Assembly: GCF_937616625.2 (NCBI RefSeq)
Contig: NC_065576.1
Location: forward strand, 49,906,128-49,970,127
Length of the DNA stretch: 64,000 bases
Origin: Mercurialis annua
Taxonomy: Eukaryota > Streptophyta > Magnoliopsida > Malpighiales > Euphorbiaceae
Reading direction: 5' to 3'
A program made the position numbers and the translations under genes. Shown here one piece after another: positions 1 through 8,900 of the stretch. Numbering within the stretch: the first letter of the stretch is position 1; every line of letters begins with the position of its first letter. The notes beneath the pieces are model-generated. The model did no database searches, was not told where the DNA came from, and was given only the letters and a program-made list of their open reading frames with translations.

Positions 1-650
1 TTTTGAATAAGTGTTTTTATATCCCGTGGTTGGCTAGAAAAGCGGTTTTTGAAAAATTGAGTTTAACTAGAAATTTTGTTAGCTCGATAATTTATAGGTT
101 ATTCGGAAAACGTTATGAGTTGGGATTAATTATAATCATAGAAAAAGAGATTTAATAAATTCATTATCGTTTTATCCCGATAATTAATTTATTTTAGCTA
201 ATTTGGATAGCTAATTAAATTTTATTTGAAAAATACTATTTAACGTACGTAAAATGTTATCATATCTTCATTTCCTTTGAAGACAGAAAATTAAAACCCT
301 GCTCGCTTGGCTGTTTTTGGGGCTGTTCTGCAGTCCCTAAAACAGCTCAGGGAAGGATGTTTGGGTGCGTTTTTTGACCCCCTATGCGTACCAGATGAAA
401 TTAAAACCTCAACGGAAGTTTTAGACGGTGATGTAGACAATAAAAATGTTCAATTTATTTGGGAATCAGACTTTTTTGAGTACGCGTTTTGATAGCCAAA
501 AGTTGGCTGGAAAAGGGGTTTATAAAAATTTGAGTTTAACTTTAGCTCGATAATTTATTGGTTATTCGGAAAACGTTTTGAGTTGAGATTAATTATAATC
601 ATAGGAAAATTGATTTAATAAATTAATTATTGTTTTATCCCGATAATTAA
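1..650. repeat. Satellite DNA, long (about 460 bp) monomer type
   Basis: Tandem satellite. Landmarks recur in every monomer: a CTCGATAATTTATCGGTTAT dyad, a TTTATCCCGATAATTAATTT block, a GAAGACAGAAAATTAAAACC block, and a CTGTTTTTGGGG / CCCCAAAACAG inverted pair. This stretch is closely similar to 25490-26149, so it is one copy of a larger higher-order unit. It has no credible gene; the short ORF at 307-492 is satellite sequence. It ends at a target-site duplication (ATTAA, 646-650) where an LTR inserted. Confidence 0.9.
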
Positions 651-806
651 TGTAATACCCCGTAAATTTCCGACAAATATTCTGATCATTTTGAAGTAAA
701 ATCGAAGTTAACGGTCTGGTTCATGTTGGTTCGTGATGGGTTGATTTTGTGGTTCAACCATTTAATTTTTTTAAATCAATAAGAAAAAAAAATATAATGG
801 TTCAAT

Positions 807-925
807 TCCCGTTCGAGAATCTTAAGATTCTCGAACGAGAATCATGCTTGGGGCCTGGTCTCGTTCGAGACCTGGCCAGTTTCGAACGAGAATCATGCCT
901 AAATGGCTGTTCTCGTTCGAAACTA
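807..925. repeat. Cluster of five TCTCGTTCGAGA-type hairpins inside the solo LTR
   Basis: Five copies of a short quasi-palindrome with a CG-NN-CG core lie between positions 811 and 920. Their centres are near 812, 834, 864, 885 and 916, so spacing alternates 22-30-21-31. The second copy (826-843, GATTCTCGAACGAGAATC) and third copy (857-872, GGTCTCGTTCGAGACC) have perfect arms. Copies one and two together form a perfect 26-bp palindrome at 811-836. Copies four and five are inverted versions of each other and carry the same arm mismatch. The core differs by only one base from the Athila palindrome at 4596-4725. Confidence 0.85.
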
Positions 926-1475
926 TCCCCACCCTTGCGTGGGGGCAGTTTTGTACTTTATTCTAACCTATTCCGACCTAGTTAAATACAAAACTTTCTA
1001 CCCTAATTCATTCTCCACACTTCAGACAATCCGTAGCCGTCATTCTCTTCCATTTCTGCTGAGAAATCGTGGATCAAAATCGCTCTCAAAGTTTCAGCAA
1101 AAGCATCGGTAAGTGGTTCTAACAATTTCAGTTTTGGCATTAAACGACAATTCTGTATTTTTGATCGTTCTACCTCGTTTCTAGATCGAAATCAAAACCG
1201 TTTGACATCAGGCATTCTAGATTCACATACCTACGATTCCCAATCTCGTTTTCGCAAAACGTTACGCTATCAATCTCGTTTCAATCGCCCTACGCTTTAT
1301 CGTTTTGATATGTTTAATACTGTTCTTGGTGCAATTCATGTTCTGCCGATTCCTTTCATTGTTTAAGGCCATGACTTTGGTTTCTATTACGATTATAGCA
1401 TCCACATTTGTTAGAATTGATTAGTTAGATCGTTCGAGCCGTGTTGATTCCGTTGTGTGAATCGCCGTACGGTTA

Positions 1476-1524
1476 TCGTGCGTGGCTTCTGCCATTGTTC
1501 TCGTGCGTGGCTTCTGCCATTGTT
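1476..1524 (+). repeat. 25-bp tandem duplication in the solo LTR
   Basis: The 24-nt string starting TCGTGCGTGGCTTCTGCC occurs at 1476-1499 and again at 1501-1524, identical and one base apart. It looks like a simple replication-slippage duplication. Confidence 0.9.
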
Positions 1525-2040
1525 TTTCCTTTTGATTTCTTAATCTTAATCTCTAATGTACTGGGTTAAGCTTTTATTAGAGATGTTGTTAGTCGTTATG
1601 ATTAGAGTTGTTAAGTTGTTTTAAGATATGCATGGCTTAAGGTGGTAATTCGATGATTACTGTATTCAAGTTAGGGATGTTAAGGTTAGAGGGAATCCTT
1701 TCTTTTGAATTGAAAGAGATGGTAAAATAGTCCCTTTGGTCATTTATTGTTTTGTTATAAATCAAATAAGTCCTTAAAATTAAACCTTACTTAATAATTT
1801 GAATTTTATTTTGATTTATAAATTAAATATTAAAAACGATAGTTAATTATACAATTAGTTAATATAATTACTCGGGTAATTATATTTAAGTAAGAATATC
1901 AATTTGACATGAAATTGGTTAAATTACAATTTAGCCCTCGAACTTATTTTATAACTTAATTAAGGGGACTTTTGACTAGTAACTTTATATTTTATTTTAA
2001 TTATAAACAAAGGTAATTACTTTGATTTTAAATATCAAAT

Positions 2041-2121
2041 TGGCTAAAGTACAGTTTAGTCCCTAATTGGCTAAAGTACAGTTTAGTCCTTAATTGGATA
2101 AAGTACAGTTTAGTCCCTAAA
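2041..2121 (+). repeat. Three copies of a 27-bp tandem repeat in the solo LTR
   Basis: Units start at 2041, 2068 and 2095. Each contains AAAGTACAGTTTAGTCC with one or two substitutions between copies. Confidence 0.92.
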
Positions 2122-2814
2122 CTTTTATAAACTTAAAATGATTAGATTTTTGGGTTGTAACTTGGGTTACTTGCAATTGGAGTTATTCAGTTCTGCTTTT
2201 AAATGGATTATTATTTTATCGAATTATTTTATAAATATAAACTCGGGTTTATATTTGATAAACGTTTTGAGTCGGGTTAGACTTGGGTCACCCGATAAGT
2301 GAGCTTAGCTTGGTAGTTATTGGTAACTCGGCTAACCCACTATTTGAAAATTAATTATTATTTAAAGATTATTAAATAATATTTGTTAATCGGATTTTAA
2401 GCGAGAACTCAATAGACTTGTTTTAATTGGGCTTTATTACCTATTGGGTATTTTTGGTGTTGTTTTGGATTGTTTAATTCCGACGTGTTATTTGTGCTAG
2501 TCCTATGTGGTGTCTAGTACTCTCTAGAGTTAGGGTCTGTTTTTAATAATTATTTTATTTGTCTAGACCCGTCTATTGTTCGTGCTCCAGAGGCGAACCA
2601 GGATTAGTTGCTTGCCGGTTATCACGTGGATTAGTAAGCAGTGAGTTTGTACTTACTATTTACCGCTTTATTAAGTAAATTGTTATTTTAATAATAAATA
2701 TATATACTGTACGTATATTTCGAACTGTTTTTATATTATGGCTTCTAGTTGGAACATGCTACCTAATGGGCATCATTAGGACTGCGTGCGCACCGGTAAT
2801 GATCTGGGCAATGT

Positions 2815-2938
2815 GGTAACTCGGTGTGAGCATAGCTCTCGGGACCAAATAGAGTAACTCGGTGTAGCATAGCTCTCGGGACTCTGGATACGGTAAAGTG
2901 TGGTCGGTGGTAACTCGGTGTAGCTCAGCTCTCGGGAC
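2815..2938 (+). repeat. Three dispersed copies of an ACTCGGTGT...CTCTCGGGAC motif in the LTR
   Basis: GTAACTCGGTGT followed by AGCTCTCGGGAC occurs near 2817-2844, 2854-2882 and 2910-2938. Degenerate counterparts of the ACTCGG / CCGAGT repeats are visible in the other chromovirus-type LTRs (around 21430-21490, 23645-23675, 43580-43700), so this is a shared LTR feature of unknown role. Confidence 0.75.
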
Positions 2939-3542
2939 CAGGCCTATTGGATTATGTTTATTATTTAGAATTGTGGATTAGGGTTCCAACTATTATTCGT
3001 AATATCGTTATTAAATGTTTTAAACGGTTTTAAAGGTTTTCCACTTAATAAATGTAGATAGTGGTATAAACTCATCTCAGTATATCTGACCCCGTTGTTT
3101 TTCCAATTTTTCCCAGGGTTATGATCTGAGAGATTCTGGTGATCTCCGCATTTACTTTTCCTCGGAGGTTCCATTTATTTTAGTAGAACTATCAAACTAT
3201 TTTATTCTTAGACCGCAAAAGTTGACTAGACGTCTTTATTATTATTACAGTTATTTGTCGGATTCGTCCGATTAGTTATATTGTTTTGGCATGTTATATG
3301 ATTATTCAGGATTATTTATGTTATGCCTATTTACAACCCACTATTGGAAAGCACGTTATGTTTTAATTGCTGAATATTATAACTGCTAGATTTAGGCTGA
3401 AGTCTCGGTTGCTCCCGAGCATTGGTTTTCTGCAGGTTCATGTGTTTGTATGTTAATTGAAAGACTAGCTACGGGTTTTGGTACTACATTACCCACACCC
3501 TAGCGCCGGTCGCGATTTATGAAAATGGGTCGTGACAATTAA

Positions 3543-4360
3543 TTTATTTTAGCTAATCGAATAAAATTCAAAAAATGTAATGTACGAAAAATGTTAGCAT
3601 TTATTCATTTGATTTGAAGACAGAAAATTAAAACCCTGCTCGCTTGCCTGTTATTAGGAATGTTCTGCAGTCCCCTAAACAGCTTAGGGAAGGATGTTTG
3701 GGTGTGTTTTTTGACCCCCCTACGCCTACCAGATGAAATTCAAACCTAAACCGAAATTTTAGACGGTGTTGCAGAAAATAAGAATGTTTAATTAGTTTGG
3801 TAATCAAACTATTTTGATAGCCCGAACTTGGCTAGAAAAGCGGTTTTTAAAAAATTGAGTTTAACTAGGAATTTTGATAGCTCGATAATTTATCGGTTAT
3901 TCGGTCAACATTTCTAGTTGAGATTAATTATATTCATAGGATAAGTGATTTAATAAATTAATTACCGTTTTATCCCGATAATTAATATATTTTAGCTAAT
4001 CAAATAAAATTCGGAAAATGTTATTTAATGTACGAAAAATATTATCATATCTTCTTTTAATTTGAAGACAGAAAATTAAAACCCTTCTCGTTTGGCTGTT
4101 TTTGGGGTTGTTCTGCAGTGCTCAAAACAACTCATGGAAAGGAGTTTGGGTGCGTTTTTTTTACCCCCTATGCGTATCGGATGAAGTTCGAACCTAAACA
4201 GAAGTTTTAGATGGTGATGCAGACAATAAGAATATTCAATTTATTTGGTAATCAGACTGTTTTAAGTAAATGTTTAATAGCCCGAAGTTTGCTAGAAAAG
4301 CGGTTTTTGAAAAGTTGAGTTTCACTAGGAATTTTGTTAGCTCGATAATTTATCGGTTAT
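3543..4360. repeat. Satellite DNA, long monomer type
   Basis: The satellite resumes after the solo LTR and runs to the Athila insertion. Monomer landmarks at about 3619 and 4067 are 448 bp apart. The block corresponds to 26150-26835 plus 30326-30480 in the next higher-order copy, including the distinctive TTAGGAATGTTCT variant. It ends in the duplicated GTTAT (4356-4360). Confidence 0.9.
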
Positions 4361-4595
4361 TGATAGGAGTAAAATACTCCTATCTTTAGGATGTCTTTTC
4401 GTATGCTTTTATGTGCTTTCACCCCACTTTTATATGGAATTGATTAGCTTATAGAGGGTGTTTATGTTTCAGGGAATCAAGAGCGTTACGAAGAGTTTTA
4501 AGGCCGGAATAGTGGAAAATGAGCGGAAGCGGAAGTCGAGTGCGAAAGAAGCTAAAGCCGGAAGCGAAAGAAGTCAACTCCCCCTTCTGAAGAGG

Positions 4596-4725
4596 TGTCT
4601 CGATTCGAGACATCCCACTTAAGATGTGTCTCGAATCGAGACACAAAGAATTGAGAAGCAGATTGTTTTGCTAAGATGTGTCTCGAATCGAGACACACCT
4701 TTAAGTTGTGTGTCTCGATTCGAGA
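4596..4725 (+). repeat. Four-palindrome module, LTR copy (module A)
   Basis: Four palindromes: 4596-4612 (TGTCTCGATTCGAGACA), 4625-4645 and 4677-4697 (both TGTGTCTCGAATCGAGACACA-like, arms of ten), and 4711-4725 (last arm degraded). Centres are 4604, 4635, 4687 and 4719, so spacing is 31-52-32. The middle spacer holds GAAGCAGATTGTTTTGCT, a weaker stem-loop that is shared with module C read in reverse. The module lies in U3 just upstream of the TATA box. Function unknown; possible roles (binding-site array, structured RNA if read through, cruciform) are inference. Confidence 0.9.
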
Positions 4726-4822
4726 AAATGGTTATAAGGAGCTCAGATTTTCTTGGTTTCTTTCCTTATTGGGCCAAACATTCTAGATGGGTTGTATTTT
4801 TATTCCCTATTTTGGGTAGTAC

Positions 4823-4830
4823 TATATAAG
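4823..4830 (+). promoter_or_regulatory. Probable TATA box of the 5' LTR promoter
   Basis: TATATAAG within ACTATATAAGGATAC, the best TATA match in the LTR. Transcription would start roughly 25-35 bp downstream, which would place the U3/R boundary near 4855. The start site itself is inferred. Confidence 0.65.
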
Positions 4831-5262
4831 GATACATTATTTCCCTTTTTAGGGTTATGCACTAGATTTAGATTTGTAGCCCCCATTTTCCTTTTACCAT
4901 TCTGAGCTTTTTGAATTACACTAGTTCTTAGTGCTATTTTGAGTTTCATGTTATGAATTGAAGATTATTATTATTAATAGAAGATTGTTGATTTCTCATT
5001 ATTGTTCTTCATTATCTCTTTTATGCTTGGATCTTCAATTATTGCAAGGTAATTAATCTCTAAACTATGATTACTCCTAATGCTTACTTATTAGTTATTG
5101 CTATGATGTTTGTGATGAGTAGCTAAATCCTTAGTTTAGGGGTTGTTGATGAAGTTTGGTTGTGATTAGTTGACTAGGGTTTGATTTGGGTATTAGGGTT
5201 TGTAGTGATTTGTATGCTTAATGCCTAGGATAGATTGATCTCCTAATCCTAGGTTAAGAGGG

Positions 5263-5490
5263 TAATTAATTAGGCGAGAGTCACTTAATAACCCGGAATT
5301 AGCAAATCATTTAATTAGGGCTTAATCACGCGAGAGCGGTTTAGGGCTTAATCGGTTTTAGGTTAAACTTCGTAATTGGATTAAATTGGTATAATTGAAA
5401 TCTAATTACGCGAGAGCGATTTAGATTTCGGGGTATTAATTTAATTACAATTAGTTCTAATTGCGGACTCGAGAGAGCGGATTAGGCACT
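5263..5490 (+). repeat. Four spaced GCGAGAG repeats in LTR U5
   Basis: GGCGAGAGTCACTTAAT (about 5273), ACGCGAGAGCGGTTTAG (5328), ACGCGAGAGCGATTTAG (5408) and CTCGAGAGAGCGGATTAG (5469) form a degenerate series, most of them next to TTAAT or TAATTA. They lie in the transcribed part of the LTR. Role unknown. Confidence 0.7.
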
Positions 5491-5806
5491 TTTGAAAACT
5501 TGACCCGAACTAATTACCAAATCAACCCCGGTTAGCTAGAACGTTTCAAATCGATTTAACAACCTCTAAACGCCTTTTACCTACTGTTTTATCCCGTTTA
5601 TTAATTAATTGCTTTAGTTTTTAATTGCTTCAAGTGTTAATTTCACTAGTTTTAAATTCCGTAATCATTACTATAATTCCAATTGATCGTTGCTTTCCGA
5701 ATTGAATTTCCAAATACATGTTCGCTCACTTTAAACCTCTTGTCTTCGTGGGACCGATTCCGTATTTCCGGATTACTACAAGTTAGTATTTTTGCTAACA
5801 AGTTTT

Positions 5807-5824
5807 TGGCGCCGTTGCCGGGGA
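5807..5824 (+). other. Primer-binding site (tRNA-Asp type)
   Basis: TGGCGCCGTTGCCGGGGA begins six bases after the end of the 5' LTR. It is the 18-base complement expected for the 3' end of plant tRNA-Asp, the usual primer of Athila/Tat elements. It fixes the plus-strand orientation and the LTR end. Confidence 0.92.
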
Positions 5825-5972
5825 CAAGGTTGCGTTTAATTGATTGAAAGTATTGTGAAATTCGGTCGAGTTAGCGTTATTTTCTGTTTTTGGTTTATTG
5901 TTATTAATTATCTTTCGTGGTTTACACTCGGTTTTCTTGTTTTTGTTTGTGTAGGGAATTTGATTTTCGTGT

Positions 5973-8900
5973 ATGCACAATACGCGACGAGCAAATCTAC
6001 CACTAGAACCGTTCCAAGATAACCTCGGTAACTACGAAAGAGGTGTAAGAAGAAGAGCCCGTATACCCGAAGTTATGAATAACGAGGGAAACAATTATGA
6101 TGAAGAGGGGAGGTTCAATCCTCTAATGGATGGAGGGGAACAACAATATCCACCCGCTCCTCCATTAGGGAATGTGAACCGACCAAGGCAACAAGACCAC
6201 CCAAGGGATGATCGACCCCAAGCGCACGCACAAGTGCCAAACCAACAAAGACAAACTTTGGGTGAGTTTTTCTTGCCGGATGTGGACAATGCAACTTTTG
6301 GATGCTTCGCAATGCCGGTTCAAGCGGCAACTTTTGAGATCAAGCCGAGTACCATTCAACTTTTGGAAAATCGTTGTGCCTTCTTTGGGTTGAGTCATGA
6401 GGATCCTAATGAGCATATCGCCAAGTTTTTGGGTGTTCTAAACACATTCAAGCTTCATGGGATAACGGCGGACCAAATTAAACTTCGGATGTTTCCTTTT
6501 TCCTTGAGGGACAAGGCTAGCATTTGGTTGCATTCTCTACCTAATGAGTCCATTCACAATTGGAGGGAGTTGGCTCAAGCCTTCCTTAACAAATATTTCC
6601 CTCATGGCAAGACTACAAAGTTGACTAAAGACATACTTGAGTTTGTCCAATTTGAAGGAGAATCACTTCATGAAGCATGGGAGCGGTTCAAGGATTTACA
6701 ACGAAGTGTACCCCATCATCGGCTCAATAGAGAGCATGTTATACAAATCTTCTATGATGGGACGAATGTCACTACCCGAGCTACTATCGATGCGGCTTCG
6801 GGGGGTTCACTTATGCAAAAGACCTATGAGGAAGCCCTTGAATTGGTGGAGAAATTGGCCGTGGTTAGTAGTACTTGGGGTCCTATGGAAAGAAGAGCGC
6901 CACCTACTCAAAAGTCACTCATGACTCTTGATCAAGTGAGGGAGATGGAGTCCATAAAAGCCGCAAATGCTTCGCTTCAAGCTCAAGTGGATGCTCTCAA
7001 GAAACAAGTCGCTCCGATGCAAAGAAACGCTCCGGTGGCTTATGTGCAAGTAGGTTGTGAATTTTGTGGTGATTTTGGCCATTCGGGAGGAGAATGCCTA
7101 GTTACGGGTCAAGCCTTGAGTGAGCAAGTCAACTACATCGGGGGACAAAGGCAAGATAATGACCCCTACTCTAACACCTACAACCCCGGATGGAGGAATC
7201 ATCCAAACTTCGGGTGGAGAAATCAAGAAGGGCAAGGCAATGCTCAAGGGTCTAATCAAGCGGGTCCAAGCTTCCAAGGTGGAAATAGACCTCCCCAACA
7301 ACAAGGAAATTACCATCACAATCAAGGTCATGGCAACAATGCGGGTGCTAGACCTCAACATCCTCCCGGGTTTCAACCTCAAAGAAACATGGATGAAGGG
7401 AATATGCTTGCTAAGTTGATGGATGAGCTTAGAGAGATGAAGCAACTTCAAAAGAATCAAGCCGCCACTAATCAAATGCTTGAGACTCAAATCTCTCAAC
7501 TTGCTATCAATCTTCAAGGTAGACCACAAGGGGGATTGCCATCTACTACGGAGAACAACCCTAGAGAACATGTTAAGGCGGTAGAGCTCCGAAGCGGGAG
7601 AACTCTTGAGAAAGCCAACGGAAAGAGGCAAGTTGTCGAGGAGGATGAGCCTCAAGTGGTAATTGACATAGCAAGTTCAAGTCAAGAGTTGCCAAAGGAA
7701 TGTGAGGAAGTGGTTGTCGAGGTTGAAGAGCCCTATGTGAGGCCGCCACCACCTCCACCGTTTGTACCACCGGTTCCATTCCCAAGCCGGTTGAGGAAAG
7801 CTCAAGGGAACGAAAAATTTCACAAGTTCCTTGAGATTTTCAAGAAATTGCAAATCAATCTAAGCTTGGCGGATGCACTTCGGGAGATGCCCCAATATGC
7901 AAAATTCTTGAAAGACATAATTATGAACAAGCGTAGTTGGGAGCAAGGTGGGACAATACCGCTCACGGAGCATTGTAGTTCAATAATCCAAAGCAATTTA
8001 CCGACAAAGCTTAAAGATCCAGGGAGTTTTTCTATACCTTACACCATAGGAAATATGAATGCTATAAATTGTTTGTGTGATCTTGGGGCAAGTATTAACT
8101 TGATGCCATTGTTTCTTTTTAGGTCTTTATTTGGTGATCAACCGGTAAAGCGCACCTCGATGGTATTGCAACTTGCCGATCACTCTCTCAAAAAGCCGTA
8201 TGGGATAGTGGAAGACGTACTCGTTAAAGTGGATAAATTCATCTTTCCGGTGGATTTTGTGATCTTAGACTATGCGGTGGATAAAGAATGTCCTATGATT
8301 CTCGGTCGCCCTTTTATGAACACCGGGCGTGCTCTCATCGATGTTCACGCCGGCAAGCTCACCTTGAGAATTGATGAGGAAAGTGTGGAGTTTGATATGA
8401 AGAGAGTGATGCGGAATGCCATCGAGGAGGAAGATTGCATGAGAATCGATTTGGTTGATGAACTTGTGAGGGATACTCTTGAAGCAAGTATGGAAGAGTT
8501 TAATCAAGACGGAGTGACGAAAAATCAACTTCTGGGTTCCCTACATGAGTGTCTCGATTCGAGACACCCAACTAAAGAGAGTGTCTCGAATCGAGACACT
8601 AAGAAAAAGGGAGCAGAAGCTCCCTATAGTTTTGTCTCGATTCGAGACAGTCCCATAAGTAGACTGTCTCGAATCGAGACAAGAGCAAAAGAAGGGGACC
8701 CAAATTTTTCTGAAATTTCGAAAGTCACCTTCCATTCCGATAATCCGAGTGATGAGTATTCCGAGGAGGATGAACCTAAGCCGGAGAATTTGAACAAGAG
8801 TAGTGGTGTGACTCCACCATCTTCCGAGGTGCCACCACAAGTTGAGTTGAAGCCACTTCCATCTCATCTCCGGTATACCTTTGTCGGGGAGAATGAGACT

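Larger units (their letters stand above)
651..3537 (+). mobile_element. Solo LTR of a chromovirus (Tekay-like) Ty3/gypsy retrotransposon
   Basis: The 2887-bp insert begins TGTAATACCCCG and ends GGGTCGTGACA, that is TG...CA termini. It is flanked by the 5-bp duplication ATTAA (646-650 and 3538-3542) and splits a satellite monomer whose uninterrupted counterpart is seen at 26140-26160. No internal region, primer site or polypurine tract lies inside, so it is a solo LTR left by LTR-LTR recombination. Its 3' half matches the reverse complement of 26836-28200 and 33765-35050 (shared CTAGCGCCGGTC end, TCGGTTGCTCCCGAGC block, ACGGGGTCAGAT block). Assignment to the chromovirus lineage is by inference: the related LTR at 33765 is joined, on the same strand, to chromovirus-type RT. 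Internal repeats are listed separately. Confidence 0.88.
4361..5800 (+). repeat. 5' LTR of the Athila-like element
   Basis: 1440 bp, starts TGATAGGAGT and ends TTTTTGCTAACA. U3 carries a palindrome module (4596-4725) about 100 bp before the TATA box at 4823. The presumed R/U5 part carries GCGAGAG repeats (5263-5490). It is identical in length to the 3' LTR. Differences noticed lie near 5106 (G/A), 5394 (T/C), 5585 (C/T), 5717 (A/G) and 5753 (C/T). The short ORFs within it are not genes. Confidence 0.95.

Noticed and set aside
4596..4725. CRISPR-like look of palindromic repeats with regular spacers.
   Set aside because: Only four units, spacing alternates between 32 and 51 bp, spacers of separate copies are homologous, no cas genes, and the context is a plant retrotransposon.
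4449..4829. Two small frames in the Athila LTR (and again at 15537-15917), and 105-113-residue frames at 11898-12243.
   Set aside because: They are open mainly because the palindromes lack stop codons in every frame. They lie in U3 or in a spacer and show no protein features.
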